From: Cryptomeria japonica
Lineage: Eukaryota > Streptophyta > Pinopsida > Cupressales > Cupressaceae
NCBI RefSeq assembly: GCF_030272615.1
Contig: NC_081412.1
Location: 691,494,083 to 691,558,082 of the forward strand
Direction: 5' to 3'
DNA length: 64,000 nt
This document shows, in pieces, positions 55,151 through 64,000 of the stretch. The first letter of the stretch is position 1, and every line of letters begins with the position of its first letter. A model generated the notes under the pieces. That model was not told where the DNA came from. It ran no database searches and saw nothing but the letters and a program-made list of their open reading frames with translations. Position numbers and translations under genes: made by a program.

Positions 55151-58100
55151 TTAGGTAGTTACAATTTGAAATAGATCCGCCAAAATCAAGTTTATACTCT
55201 CCATAAACTTTTTACTGTCTCTTATTGCTGACTTTGTTCTTTTAACTGTACCAATGAGATGCTGCAAGTGCTCTGCCGGTGTTTTCTGTCCCTATATCAG
55301 TGCCTCAGATATTTCCTTCTGCAATGATGCTAGATAGTCCAATCTTGGACTCAGATTTAATCTCAGATGCTTTTCCTTATTCACTATTCTCTCTTTTTCT
55401 CTTTCCAATTTAAGTAATTCTTCCTCAAAATTTGTTATCTTCTATTCAAAAATTGATAATGTATTAGGTGAGTTAACAAAATTATCTACAAGTTTGTTGA
55501 TTTCATCATGTACCTTGCTCACCTTCTTATCAATATCTACAATCAAAAAGTTTGTCTTACAGGTGTCTTTGTACAGAGTTTTGTACTCTTTCAATAAATT
55601 ACATAGTTCCAGTAGAAGTGTGTCAAAATCTTTGCTACACTTCTTTATCTACTCATCAAAGAATCTTTGCTTCTCAATTTCCAATTTGTCCTTCAATGTC
55701 TCTTCCTTTATTTTCTCAATGTTTTATGTGATATATTTACACAAGGTATCAAGTTGTCCTAAAGAATATTTATTGTCTATATTACAGTTAGGAGCAATTA
55801 CCTTCAAAATTGGTATTGTGTCATCTATTGCCTTATAAGCTTGTGAGCTGCAATCTGTTATCTTTTTAATTGAATCCAATAGTACTTCAGTCACATTAGT
55901 TGATTTATAGCCTGGTGATGAACCTACATTCTGAGTACCGCCAGTGGAAGTAACCAAGCTTGTATTGACCTCTGGTAGGTCTGTTTGTGTTTGCATTTCA
56001 TTAAGCAATGGTTTTTCTACTTCTCCAGTTGTCGGTGGCATTGTTTCCTTATGAACCTGTTCCTATTTCTATTACTATTCCTCTTCAGGAGCCTTTTGCT
56101 CCGTTTGATTCTCTGTTTGTTGCATTGTCTCAATCTGAGTCTGAGTTTCTACCTATTGCTCTTTGTCATCTACCAGTTTCTTCTGTGTGTTATCAGTTTT
56201 CTCAGCTACGAGAGGCTCACTAGCCATGTCAGTCTTATTAGCTGTATCTTTGTTTACCACAATGTTGATCTTTTGAGTATCAAGATCCACTGTATATAAG
56301 ACTTTAGGATTAGGATTGTCATCCTCTACATCCATACTTTCAACTGTCGATTGATCTTTTATAGCTGTTGTTTTTATCGGAGGAGTAATCAAAGGAGGTG
56401 GGGGTAAGTTGTCTTTAACCTTGATACTGGGTGGCCCACCAACTTTACCTTTACCCTTGTCCCTTTCTTTCTGATATACCTTTATAGGTTTGTGGCTCAT
56501 GTATTCTTCTTGTTTTTCTTTTTCCACTAGGAAAATGTCCCATGCATTTTTTGTCTCCTCAGTCACCTCATTAACTCTTCCAACCATTAAAGCAATGTGC
56601 CAGTGTGTAGTAGAAAATACTGACCGGTTGGCTTGAGCAATTAAGTCATCAATTTCTTTGGGTGAATTCACTGGATATACAGCAAGTAGCTTCTCTATCT
56701 TTATTTTCTTGTCAAGTTCTACTACTGCTTGTCTCCTTGCTTCCAGTCTCTTAAATAGTTCATCTGGTACTTCATCTACTACTTCCATAAAAAATTTCTT
56801 ATACATATCCATATGCAATATAACACTACTTTCTACTTGTTCTTTTTCATCAACTGTCAGAGTGTCATATATTTTCTCTATATTCTTCAGTTTCCCTTCC
56901 TCTATAATTTCATTCAACAGTTTGTCAAGAGGGGCCAAGTCCTTATTTGTCCTCTTCTTCTTTTTGGGTGTCAGTTTCTTCTTCTTTGGTGTAGCCTTTC
57001 TTATCGTAGATCTCACTACTTGTTGTTTTTGTCTTGTCCTCCTAGGTGAGGGTGTGGTTGCCAGTGACGGATCTCTTTTCCTTACAACTCTCTTGAAAGT
57101 TGTAGGCATGTCATTCTTTAAAGATGTACCTATCGGCGATAGGTGAGTTTCAGGTTGTGGAGCTGCTAACTCATCCTTTGTTATACCGGTTTGTTCCATT
57201 ACCCTATCCTTGATCTCCTTTTCTTGCCTAGAACCTTTCCTTACAACTGCCTCAACCTTTTTCACTCTTTTCTTAGATTGTATTTGTCTTTCAATAGTTT
57301 CTACACTACCAAATATTTCTTCCTTAGGTTCTTTAGGGGCTTCCAGAAGTGCTTTAGCATATGTTTCAATTACATGATCATCTATTTTGTAGCCCGTCTC
57401 TGTTACCCAAACTGTCCTAGGTATGACTGCTTCCATCCAGATCTCATCCTACTTGATTACAAAGCATATTTCATCCTTGTATTTGTCAACAATCTTTTGT
57501 GATAATCTGATTCTTTTCTTCATTTTGGCTTTAAGTGCTTGAAAGAAATCATGGATATTGTTTTCCTTATCTTCTCCCATATTTTTGAATAATTCTATTA
57601 ACTATTTACCTAACGGTATATCATATCCAAGTTCTTTGTAGCCTATACCAGAAACCTATTTGGTTATATGTAGCATCAGACATACTAGTAGATTTCCAAA
57701 TTTAAAAGTTCCTTTCTTATCCTTCTTAATCCTGCCTAAGTTATCAATTAATTCGTCCTTCAACCACTCACATACATCAATGTTTGCATTATTTGTGACC
57801 ATATCATAAGCACTCTTACTGCATAAACTTGAAACTGAATTGAGTCTATTTGCATGAGTAGCTTTATATCCTAATATCATGTTGATAAATCTCACATTAA
57901 TATCTGTTACATCATTTACTCTTAAGGACCTTCTGTCAGATGTTGCACCAGTTAGGTTTATAACTAGGTCATTGGATACTTTCTTAGTTTTGTCTGGCCT
58001 TTTACCGGTGGTTGGTAACCCTATGACAGCTTTCACAACTTCTTTGGTGATTTTGTGAATTGCATCTAACCAGAAAAATTCACCATGTACCCTGCTTAAG

Positions 58101-58444
58101 ACTATCGTAATCACATCCTTTAAGAATTCAGGAATGCTAAGGATCTCTATAAATCCTAGGGTTTCAATGATCTTGTGTTCATTTTTTACATTGCCACATT
58201 CATCACATATGACAGTTTTAAACATGGTTTTAATCTCTTCATCTCCCAGTTCCTCAATGTTATAATGAATGTAAATTCTGGGATCTTCAGCATAAACAAC
58301 TCCCTTAGGAATTTGAGAAAAAGCACCTAAGGTATCATCTTTCTTTGCTACCTCGGGAACTAATTGAAATATGGGCCTAGGTCTTTTTATAACTTCGACA
58401 ATAGTAGGGTTTTCTATATATTCAATTGCAGAGGTGGATGCCAT
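55151..58444 (-). pseudogene. NA2 ORF2, 1,098 codons including stop, unknown function
   Basis: One minus-strand frame from ATG 58444-58442 (Met-Ala-Ser-Thr-Ser, as in NA1-b) to TAA 55153-55151. It is broken by stops but shows no frameshift in any part I translated. Codons 1-400 look globular (VITIVLSRVHGEFFWLD, KEVVKAVIGLPTTG, FKFGNLLVCLMLHI, KMKKRIRLSQKIVDKY), matching NA1 ORF2 in order. A basic block (KATPKKKKLTPKKKKRTN) lies near codon 485, a Pro run (PPPPLITPP) near codon 685, and a long coiled coil forms the end. Four stops cluster at 56063-56077. Length is almost that of NA1-b ORF2 (1,093 codons plus stop). No known domain is recognised. Confidence 0.85.
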
Positions 58445-58864
58445 GATAAAATACCTTTACTGCCTTTAGGATGGATGATTGCTTGAAGTGTTCTTGCCTC
58501 TTGCTTGAAATGCCTTAGCTCAGAATCTTCGCGCTTTTCGTAGGTTCGAAAACTCGGTGAAATAAAATGGAGCCAAAACCTTAAATTTATAGTGTCTTTT
58601 TGCCATCTACCACATTAAATGCATGCCGGTTAAGTATTCACTTAACATTGTCTGCCGGTAACAAAGTAATTTCCAACTTCTTATCTCTAACCAAGGGAAT
58701 AATAGCACGTGTCATTAGATTGCCAAACCCTCAAGGAAACATTCTTCAATTCGATGAAGAGCTTCCTATTAGTGGAGCACTGCTCTGTCCTGTCGGTGAA
58801 GCATCACTATGTCCTGCTGGTGAAGCATTGACTGGTTCTACTAGTGGAGGAGTATTCCCAATAT
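58445..58864 (-). promoter_or_regulatory. NA2 gag/ORF2 spacer with conserved block and TATA box
   Basis: On the minus strand, GCATTTAATGTGGTAGATGG (58603-58622) is close to the NA1 block, followed by ACTATAAATTTAAGG (58579-58593), a good TATA box. About 135 bp later ATTTTATCATGGCATCC opens ORF2. Confidence 0.5.
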
Positions 58865-59895
58865 TTAGATCAACTTTTCTAATCCATTGTTTTGAGAATT
58901 CTTGCTTAACCTCTTCAACTTTTCTTTACCTTTCAAGCTACAAATTTTTTTGTCTACCGATGATCCTTTACTTCTACAGAATTTTGCAATGTGCCCAATC
59001 CTGTTACATGCATAACAAGTCGATATGACCAATCGGTGAATAGCTTTCCCATAACCTATGCCAGTTTGTGTTCTGCATTGACTAGATAAATGTCCAAATC
59101 TTCCACAAACATAACATTTCACATTCATTCTGCAATTTTCAGAGTTGTGACCAACTTTGTTGCATTTTGAACATTGACCGGTGGGTGTGTTGATATTCTA
59201 ATAAATTCTAGATCTACATTCATTTACTCTATGACCATACTTATTATAGTTAAAGCATTTTCCATTGAATTTATAAGCATTAGGTTGTCTTACTGGTTTG
59301 TTGTGATCCTGAGTATTTGCAGTATCGGAGCTTTCACTAACTTCAAAGCCAATTCCAGAAGTGTCACCTTTAGGTTTTTGATTCTTCAGCAAGGTGCCAA
59401 GTTCCTCTGAGCTTTTCTTGAATTTTTCTTTATGTTGATTTGTAGTTTCCAGTTCTCTTTCTAAGACCTCTTTCTGCCTCATCAGTTCATTGGAGTCATT
59501 CTGAGTGTGCATCAGATCTATCTTCAACGTGCCATTTTCATAGCTAAGTCTTATGTTCTCATTTACTGCATCACTTAGTCATCTGGTCAATTCTTCTTCA
59601 TTCTTCTTCCTATCCTCAATTTCTTTACAAAATCTCATAGTCATATTCCTTTTCATCATTCTCATTTTGCATTTTTTTGCAAAGTTCCCTTCTCCTATTT
59701 CTTGCAACAGTAAGAGTCACTTGAAGTGCTTGAATGATATCCTGAGTTGCCTTTAGATCATCTTCTAATTTGATATTTTTCAATTTTTCTGCATCACAGT
59801 CTGAAAGGCTCCTTCAAGTTGCTTCATCAGATTTTCAATCTTTACCAGTGTCAAGATCTTCCTCAAGCTATTAGGCTTCTAAAAATAGAGGACCA
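58865..59895 (-). pseudogene. NA2 Gag-like protein: coiled coil and four CCHC knuckles
   Basis: The start is uncertain because of stops and a frameshift near 59640. The coiled coil (VNENIRLSYENGTLKIDL, LERELETTNQHKEKFKKSS) precedes knuckles CFNYNKYGHRVNEC (second Cys is Tyr), CSKCNKVGHNSENC, CYVCGRFGHLSSQC and CYACNRIGHIAKFC. A stop at 59198-59200 lies between knuckles 1 and 2. The frame ends at TAA 58867-58865 after a basic SLKGKEKLKRLSKN stretch. Knuckles indicate RNA binding. Same plan as NA1, with little sequence identity outside the knuckles. Confidence 0.82.
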
Positions 59896-59908
59896 AGCTC
59901 TGATACCA
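59896..59908 (-). other. NA2 primer-binding site (tRNA-iMet)
   Basis: On the minus strand TGGTATCAGAGCT lies two bases inside the 5' LTR. Confidence 0.92.
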
Positions 59909-59910
59909 AT

Positions 59911-60733
59911 TGTTAGGATTCCCACAGATACTGAGAGGGGGGGGTGAATCAGTATCTAATCAGTGCACATAATTTCTTCTCTTAAAACATACAGAACATA
60001 TTATAACAGTGTACCGGTATGCAAGAAATAATGTAATAAACATAATTAAAAGCATCCACATGAAAAGCTCACCATGACACAAGGATTTAACGAGGAAACC
60101 CAGTGTGGGAAAAACCTCGATGGGATTTGTGACCGACAATATCCACTTACTAGCCAATAAGAGAATATTACTTACAATAGGGGCCTGCACATGTAGGGAG
60201 CTCACTGCTCAATGGGAAGTCTCATTGACTTACAATGTGGATTATACAAATCCAATATCTTGTACTACTTTACAATAGCATCTATAATGTCTGATTTAGT
60301 ACTAGTTGCTGCTCTGCTTCTTACATAAACCCTTTAACCTATATTTCGCATAATAGGTTTGCCTTAATATTTCGCTTGCTTCACTTTCTTCACTTACTTC
60401 CTCACTTACAAAATGTCTACAATGATCTCTTTTATATATAAGAGTCATTTTACAACATGCTAAGTCGGCTTACAAAGTTTTTACAATAATAAACAAAATA
60501 TAATATAACAAAATCCTGTCGGCCTCTATGCCAGTATACTTCCTTTCTTTGTGCCGGTGCCGGTGTCCTGAGTGCCAGTGTAGATTGTGATCATTGATGC
60601 CAGTGAACTATCTTGCTAGTGTAATGCCTTGCCAGTATAATGCCTTGCCGGTGCCATAGGATTGGAAGGTTTCCATCAATGACAAAACATTCAATCACCT
60701 ACAATGTCTCATTGGAGTGTGCATATGCCAACA
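59911..60733 (-). repeat. NA2 5' LTR (823 bp)
   Basis: On the plus strand it runs TGTTAGGATTCCCACAGA to GCATATGCCAACA, then aagtg. It is shorter than the 3' LTR by a small deletion near 60195, where GAAGGCCAACTGCCTA is missing. Confidence 0.95.
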
Positions 60734-61828
60734 AAGTGCAAATCGACAAACAAGCCTTGTTTTCTAAATATAAAAATGTGTATTGGAAGCAACGAGATTG
60801 GCAGAGTTGAGTGATCTATTGTAGGTTGACAATCTCAGAGAAGAGATTTGATCTGATTGGACATGATATGCCTCGTGATTGATGGAGAAAACCCTAGAGC
60901 TCCAAGGTTTGAACGACCATGTTGGCGAGAAAGCTCACAGATAAATATGCAGACCAAATATCACAGATGATTGATGTTGCCAGATGATTAGGAGTTGAAT
61001 ATTGAAGAGAAGAGTGTGAATGTACAACAAAGAGCCAACCAATCAGAGATTTCATCGAAGATCATAATGAATAAGTATTGGAAGGTGTAACTGGTAAGAG
61101 GGTTTAGCAGAGGTTTAACTGGTAAGCTTAGAGTGACCGGTGGTGCTAGAACCCACAGGAAGGTAGCAGAGGGTGTTGTAGTGCAGTGGGAGTGTCAGTG
61201 AAGATCCAACAAGTTAGGATCAAAGGAGGGCTTGACTGGTAAGATAAGAACCGATAGAGATCAAAGTGAAAAGAACTGACAGAGTGAAGAGTACTGATGG
61301 TGACAAGCAGTAGTGGATCTTAGTGAGCAGAGAACCGACATAGAATAGAGCATAGGAAGACCAGTTGAGAAGAGTAGAACTGGAGGTGAGATTGTAGAGG
61401 TTACGAAACTCATTTGTAACTGGGTTTTTACTAATGTATTTTTTACAATTATTGTAATCACTGAGTTGGAGCTTGGTGTAGGGGTTGGTGCTCCTTGGGT
61501 TGGCTCCCTAAATTAGGGGTGGGTGCTCCTTGGGTTGGTTCCCTAAACTTTGTAATACAAGGTTTATTGTGAGGCTGGATTGGATTAGTAGATTCCAACA
61601 ACATTTCTCACCAAGGTTTTCCCCATGTTGGGTTTTCCTCATACATCCGGTGTTATGTGATGTTCCTTTTGTGTGTGCTTTCATTTGAGTCTTCTCCCTA
61701 TCTCACTAGTATATCCATCTTGTGTTAGATATTCTAACCAATACACACATTTAGGTTTAAAAAGGGTTAAGTTTGGAAACCACTGATCCACTCCCCCCTC
61801 TTAGTGGAATCTTGTGTTCTACATCCTT

Positions 61829-62110
61829 GAATTGTAGATCATAACCTTTATCAACCATCTATCCAACACTCAAAAGATTATGCTTCAAACCTTCAACATA
61901 CAGTATATCATCAATATTATATTTACCATCAAAAGAAATAGAACCTCTCCCATGAATCACACAGGCTTTGTCCTCTCCAAATCTAACTATTCCACCATCA
62001 TACCTTTCCATAGTCATAAATTTTCTTTTATCACCGGTCATATGATGTGAACAACCACTATCAATTACCCATTCATCTCTCTCTTCAACTTTAGTAGCTA
62101 AGGATTTCTC
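61829..62110 (-). pseudogene. Copia-2 aspartic protease domain
   Basis: Minus-strand WVIDSGCSHHMTGDKRKF contains the catalytic Asp-Ser-Gly. It continues YDGGIVRFGEDKACVIHG and DILYVEGLKHNLLSVG, then a stop. The frame is cut by S2 at 61823 and resumes at 52822. Confidence 0.92.
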
Positions 62111-63189
62111 CTTAATAGTACAACTAGTGGAATCAATAGGTATGGGTCCATCTTCCTTAATGGAAAGGAATAGAACTTCATCTCCTTCTGATTCTTCATC
62201 TGTAATACCTTCATTAGTGACATAATAACAATTCTTCTAATTCCTATACTTCTGGTTAGGTTTGTAAGGCTTATCATACTCCTCATGCTTTTCATATCTA
62301 TCATTCCTATCATGCTTATCAAAATTATCACACCTATCATACTTAGCCATTCTCTCCAGGCATCTAGAAGCAAAATGTCTTATCTTATTACAAGAGAAAC
62401 ATTTCAAAGGAAACTTTCCATCATACTTACCTGGCTCTGGGCAATCAGTGCTTCAAGCTCAATCAACTCTCTTTCTTTCTCTTCCATCTCTCTTCTCTCT
62501 CTTTCATATCTAGATATTTTATACTCATTAGGATCATATTTTTGCTTACCAAATATAGATGCAGATGCTCTAAATGATTTCTCAAATTTTCCATATGATT
62601 CTCCAAACTCACTTAGCTCAAATGCAGAAATGTTTCCAACCAACATATCTCTTGTTACTGTAGTCACACTCTGGATCTCATCAATAGAAACAAACTTATA
62701 TTTATAAGTAGGAGGAAAGAATGTCAACACCTTAGCAACAATTTTATCTTCCTCAAAGGTTCCACCTGTATATCTAATACCTAGTACAAGATCATTCACC
62801 TTGGCCATGAAAGAGTGTATATTCTCATCATCTACCATCTTCAATATCTTATATTTTCCTTTCAAACTCTGCAACCTAGCAACCTTCATACAGAATATCA
62901 AGCTTTACCTATATCTCATGTGCGGTCTGAAGTCCCATTACATTTGTCATCTCAGAACTAATCAGGGCACTAAGTAATTCTTCCTTCGCTCTATATTATG
63001 TTCAGCTTCCTTGATCTCATCAGGAGTAGTCGGTCCTTTCAGAGGAACAGTATAGGCATTATTTGTAATCTTCCAATAATATTCACCAAGACATTTCAAG
63101 TACACTCTCATCTAGTCCTTCCATATAGCATAGTTACTCCCATCAAATCTCAGACTCTCCTTCTTAAAGATAAAACCTTGAGCTTCCAT
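62111..63189 (-). pseudogene. gag: Copia-2 gag, broken
   Basis: Starts at ATG 63189-63187 (Met-Glu-Ala-Gln-Gly-Phe) with the copia Gag signature FDGSNYAIWKD, a stop, then MRVYLKCLGEYYW. After frameshifts near 62900 the main part continues (KGKYKILKMVDDENIHSFM, DKIVAKVLTFFPPTYKY, ASASIFGKQKYDPNEY). A second frameshift near 62430 leads to the zinc knuckle CFSCNKIRHFASRC (62360-62402 region; the usual Gly is Arg) and an Asp/Glu-rich linker to the protease. It would form the element's particle. Confidence 0.87.
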
Positions 63190-63230
63190 CCTGGATCTCC
63201 TCAAGTGATTAATCTTCTATCAAAGGATCT

Positions 63231-63243
63231 AGCTCTAATACCA
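63231..63243 (-). other. Copia-2 primer-binding site (tRNA-iMet, one mismatch)
   Basis: On the minus strand TGGTATTAGAGCT lies two bases inside the 5' LTR. It differs by one base from the standard site. Confidence 0.88.
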
Positions 63244-63245
63244 AT

Positions 63246-64000
63246 TGTTAGCAGCAGTCAAGAGGGAATACAAAGAGGGGGGGTTGAACCAGTCTTCATT
63301 GAAATATCAAACTTAATCACAAAACATAGATATGATAAACTATAATACTAAGACAGATAATAAAATTGAGAGAATGACACACAACACCAAGATTTTGACG
63401 TGGAAAACCCAATTAAGGGAAAAACCACAGTGGGAACCTACCCACAGTAAGATGATACTTTGTAGTAATATGTGAAAATATCACAATGAGGAATGCATAT
63501 GCATTCAGGCACACTGCCTAGAGCTCACTACTTAAAAGATAATTTCCCAAAAGGCTACAACCCTCAAGGAAGTCTCACTGACTTACAATAAGATTCAAAC
63601 TACAATCCAAAATAAATGAACTAAAAGAATAACATCTCTAAATGTCTGATTACAGTTCTGGTTAAGCACTGATGTGTTCCCTACAACACCAAGCTCTATT
63701 CAAACTCAACATCGAAGGATAAATCTCTTGTTCACACATAAACCTCTCTGTAATAATGCATACATAACATCGACACCTAAATTACATGAATAAGATACCT
63801 ATATATACAAATCACCAACCTTGATAACAAGGTCGGCTAAACCCTCAACCCTTAATTACAAAATTACAACACATGATACAAAGATCAACCAACGGACCAA
63901 TATAATGATTTAGATAGCATAACATGGACCTAAATCAAATTCCTAAATGCTCAACTCTACTAAAAATCATGCCAAGATCAACCACAACACGCTACACCAC
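63246..64000 (-). repeat. Copia-2 5' LTR, truncated by the window end
   Basis: Begins TGTTAGCAGCAGTCAAGAGGG and follows the 3' LTR at 42423-43659 closely for its 755 bp in the window. Confidence 0.93.

Larger units (their letters stand above)
54098..60733 (-). mobile_element. NA2: complete pol-less LTR element, 6.6 kb
   Basis: LTRs at 54098-54935 (838 bp) and 59911-60733 (823 bp), with perfect duplications aagtg (54093-54097, 60734-60738). On the minus strand the order is 5' LTR, tRNA-iMet PBS, Gag-like ORF with four CCHC knuckles, spacer, 1,098-codon ORF2, purine tracts, 3' LTR. No pol motif is present. It is a second family with the NA1 design but different LTR sequence, and the youngest layer of the nest Copia-2 > S2 > NA2. 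Confidence 0.95.
52828..61823 (+). mobile_element. S2: 2.36-kb solo LTR, split by NA2
   Basis: Runs from TGTTGGCATTGTGTTGTC to TCTTGTGTTCTACA with perfect duplications tcctt (52823-52827, 61824-61828). It is inserted between the protease and integrase of Copia-2. It consists of 52828-54097 plus 60739-61823 around NA2. Its right part holds AAGGTTTTCCCC, TTGGGTTTTCC and a C-run (61795-61800), the U5 signature of copia-type LTRs. No internal region or second copy is seen. Excision of 9001 bp (S2, NA2 and one duplication) rejoins the Copia-2 frame. Confidence 0.92.
42423..64000 (-). mobile_element. Copia-2: Ty1/copia LTR retrotransposon with nested insertions, 5' LTR cut by the window end
   Basis: On the minus strand: 5' LTR (63246 to beyond 64000), tRNA-iMet PBS, gag, protease, [S2 insertion], integrase, RT, RNase H, [X1 insertion], purine tracts, 3' LTR (42423-43659). 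With X1 and S2/NA2 removed, the portion inside the window shrinks from 21.6 kb to about 6.5 kb, so the whole element would be a normal 7 kb. Gag-pol has stops and frameshifts and has lost an integrase active-site segment. Removing S2 plus one duplication restores the reading frame exactly. Confidence 0.94.

Overview
ORGANISM AND OVERALL CHARACTER. The window is AT-rich plant nuclear DNA made almost entirely of nested LTR retrotransposons; I found no host gene, tRNA gene, rRNA gene or CRISPR array. LTR lengths, primer-binding sites complementary to plant initiator tRNA-Met, 5-bp target duplications, and a 4.2-kb TGTAGTGCCCC...GGGGCATTACA solo LTR point to a very large, repeat-rich plant genome. 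A gymnosperm is my inference, not shown by any host marker. Element labels below (NA1, NA2, Copia-1, Copia-2, LR3, X1, S1-S3) are mine.  LAYOUT. (1) 1-15611: NA1-a, a minus-strand LTR element without pol, its left end outside the window. It is split by a plus-strand Ty1/copia element (Copia-1, 895-9754, duplication gtttg), whose 3' LTR is split by a solo NA1 LTR (7814-8911, duplication tgcaa). (2) 16565-28384: NA1-b, a plus-strand NA1 copy with two 1131-bp LTRs and duplication atagt; its gag is split by a 4.2-kb solo LTR, S1 (18585-22795). (3) 29566-~30975: probable solo LTR S3. (4) 31770-42189: LR3, a complete LTR element (duplication atttg) with no pol and one decayed Gln/Pro-rich ORF; a ~1-kb TIR element sits in its leader. 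(5) 42423 to beyond 64000: Copia-2, a minus-strand Ty1/copia element containing X1 (43900-49986, an insertion carrying a ~1,200-codon plus-strand ORF) and solo LTR S2 (52828-61823), which is itself split by NA2 (54098-60733), a second pol-less family.  HOW THE PARTS RELATE. NA1 and NA2 share one design: copia-type LTRs and tRNA-iMet PBS, a Gag-like ORF (coiled coil plus four CCHC knuckles), a short spacer with a conserved block and TATA-like box, then a ~1,095-codon second ORF of unknown function. They have no protease, integrase, RT or RNase H. Their 3' ends carry the same three spaced G5-containing purine tracts as Copia-1 and Copia-2, which suggests (inference) that they are mobilised in trans by such copia elements. 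Every long ORF here is broken by stops, many of the kind expected from C-to-T change in Gln or Arg codons. In three cases removing a nested insertion plus one target duplication restores the host frame exactly, which supports the boundaries given. All similarity statements are by eye; no alignment or database search was run.
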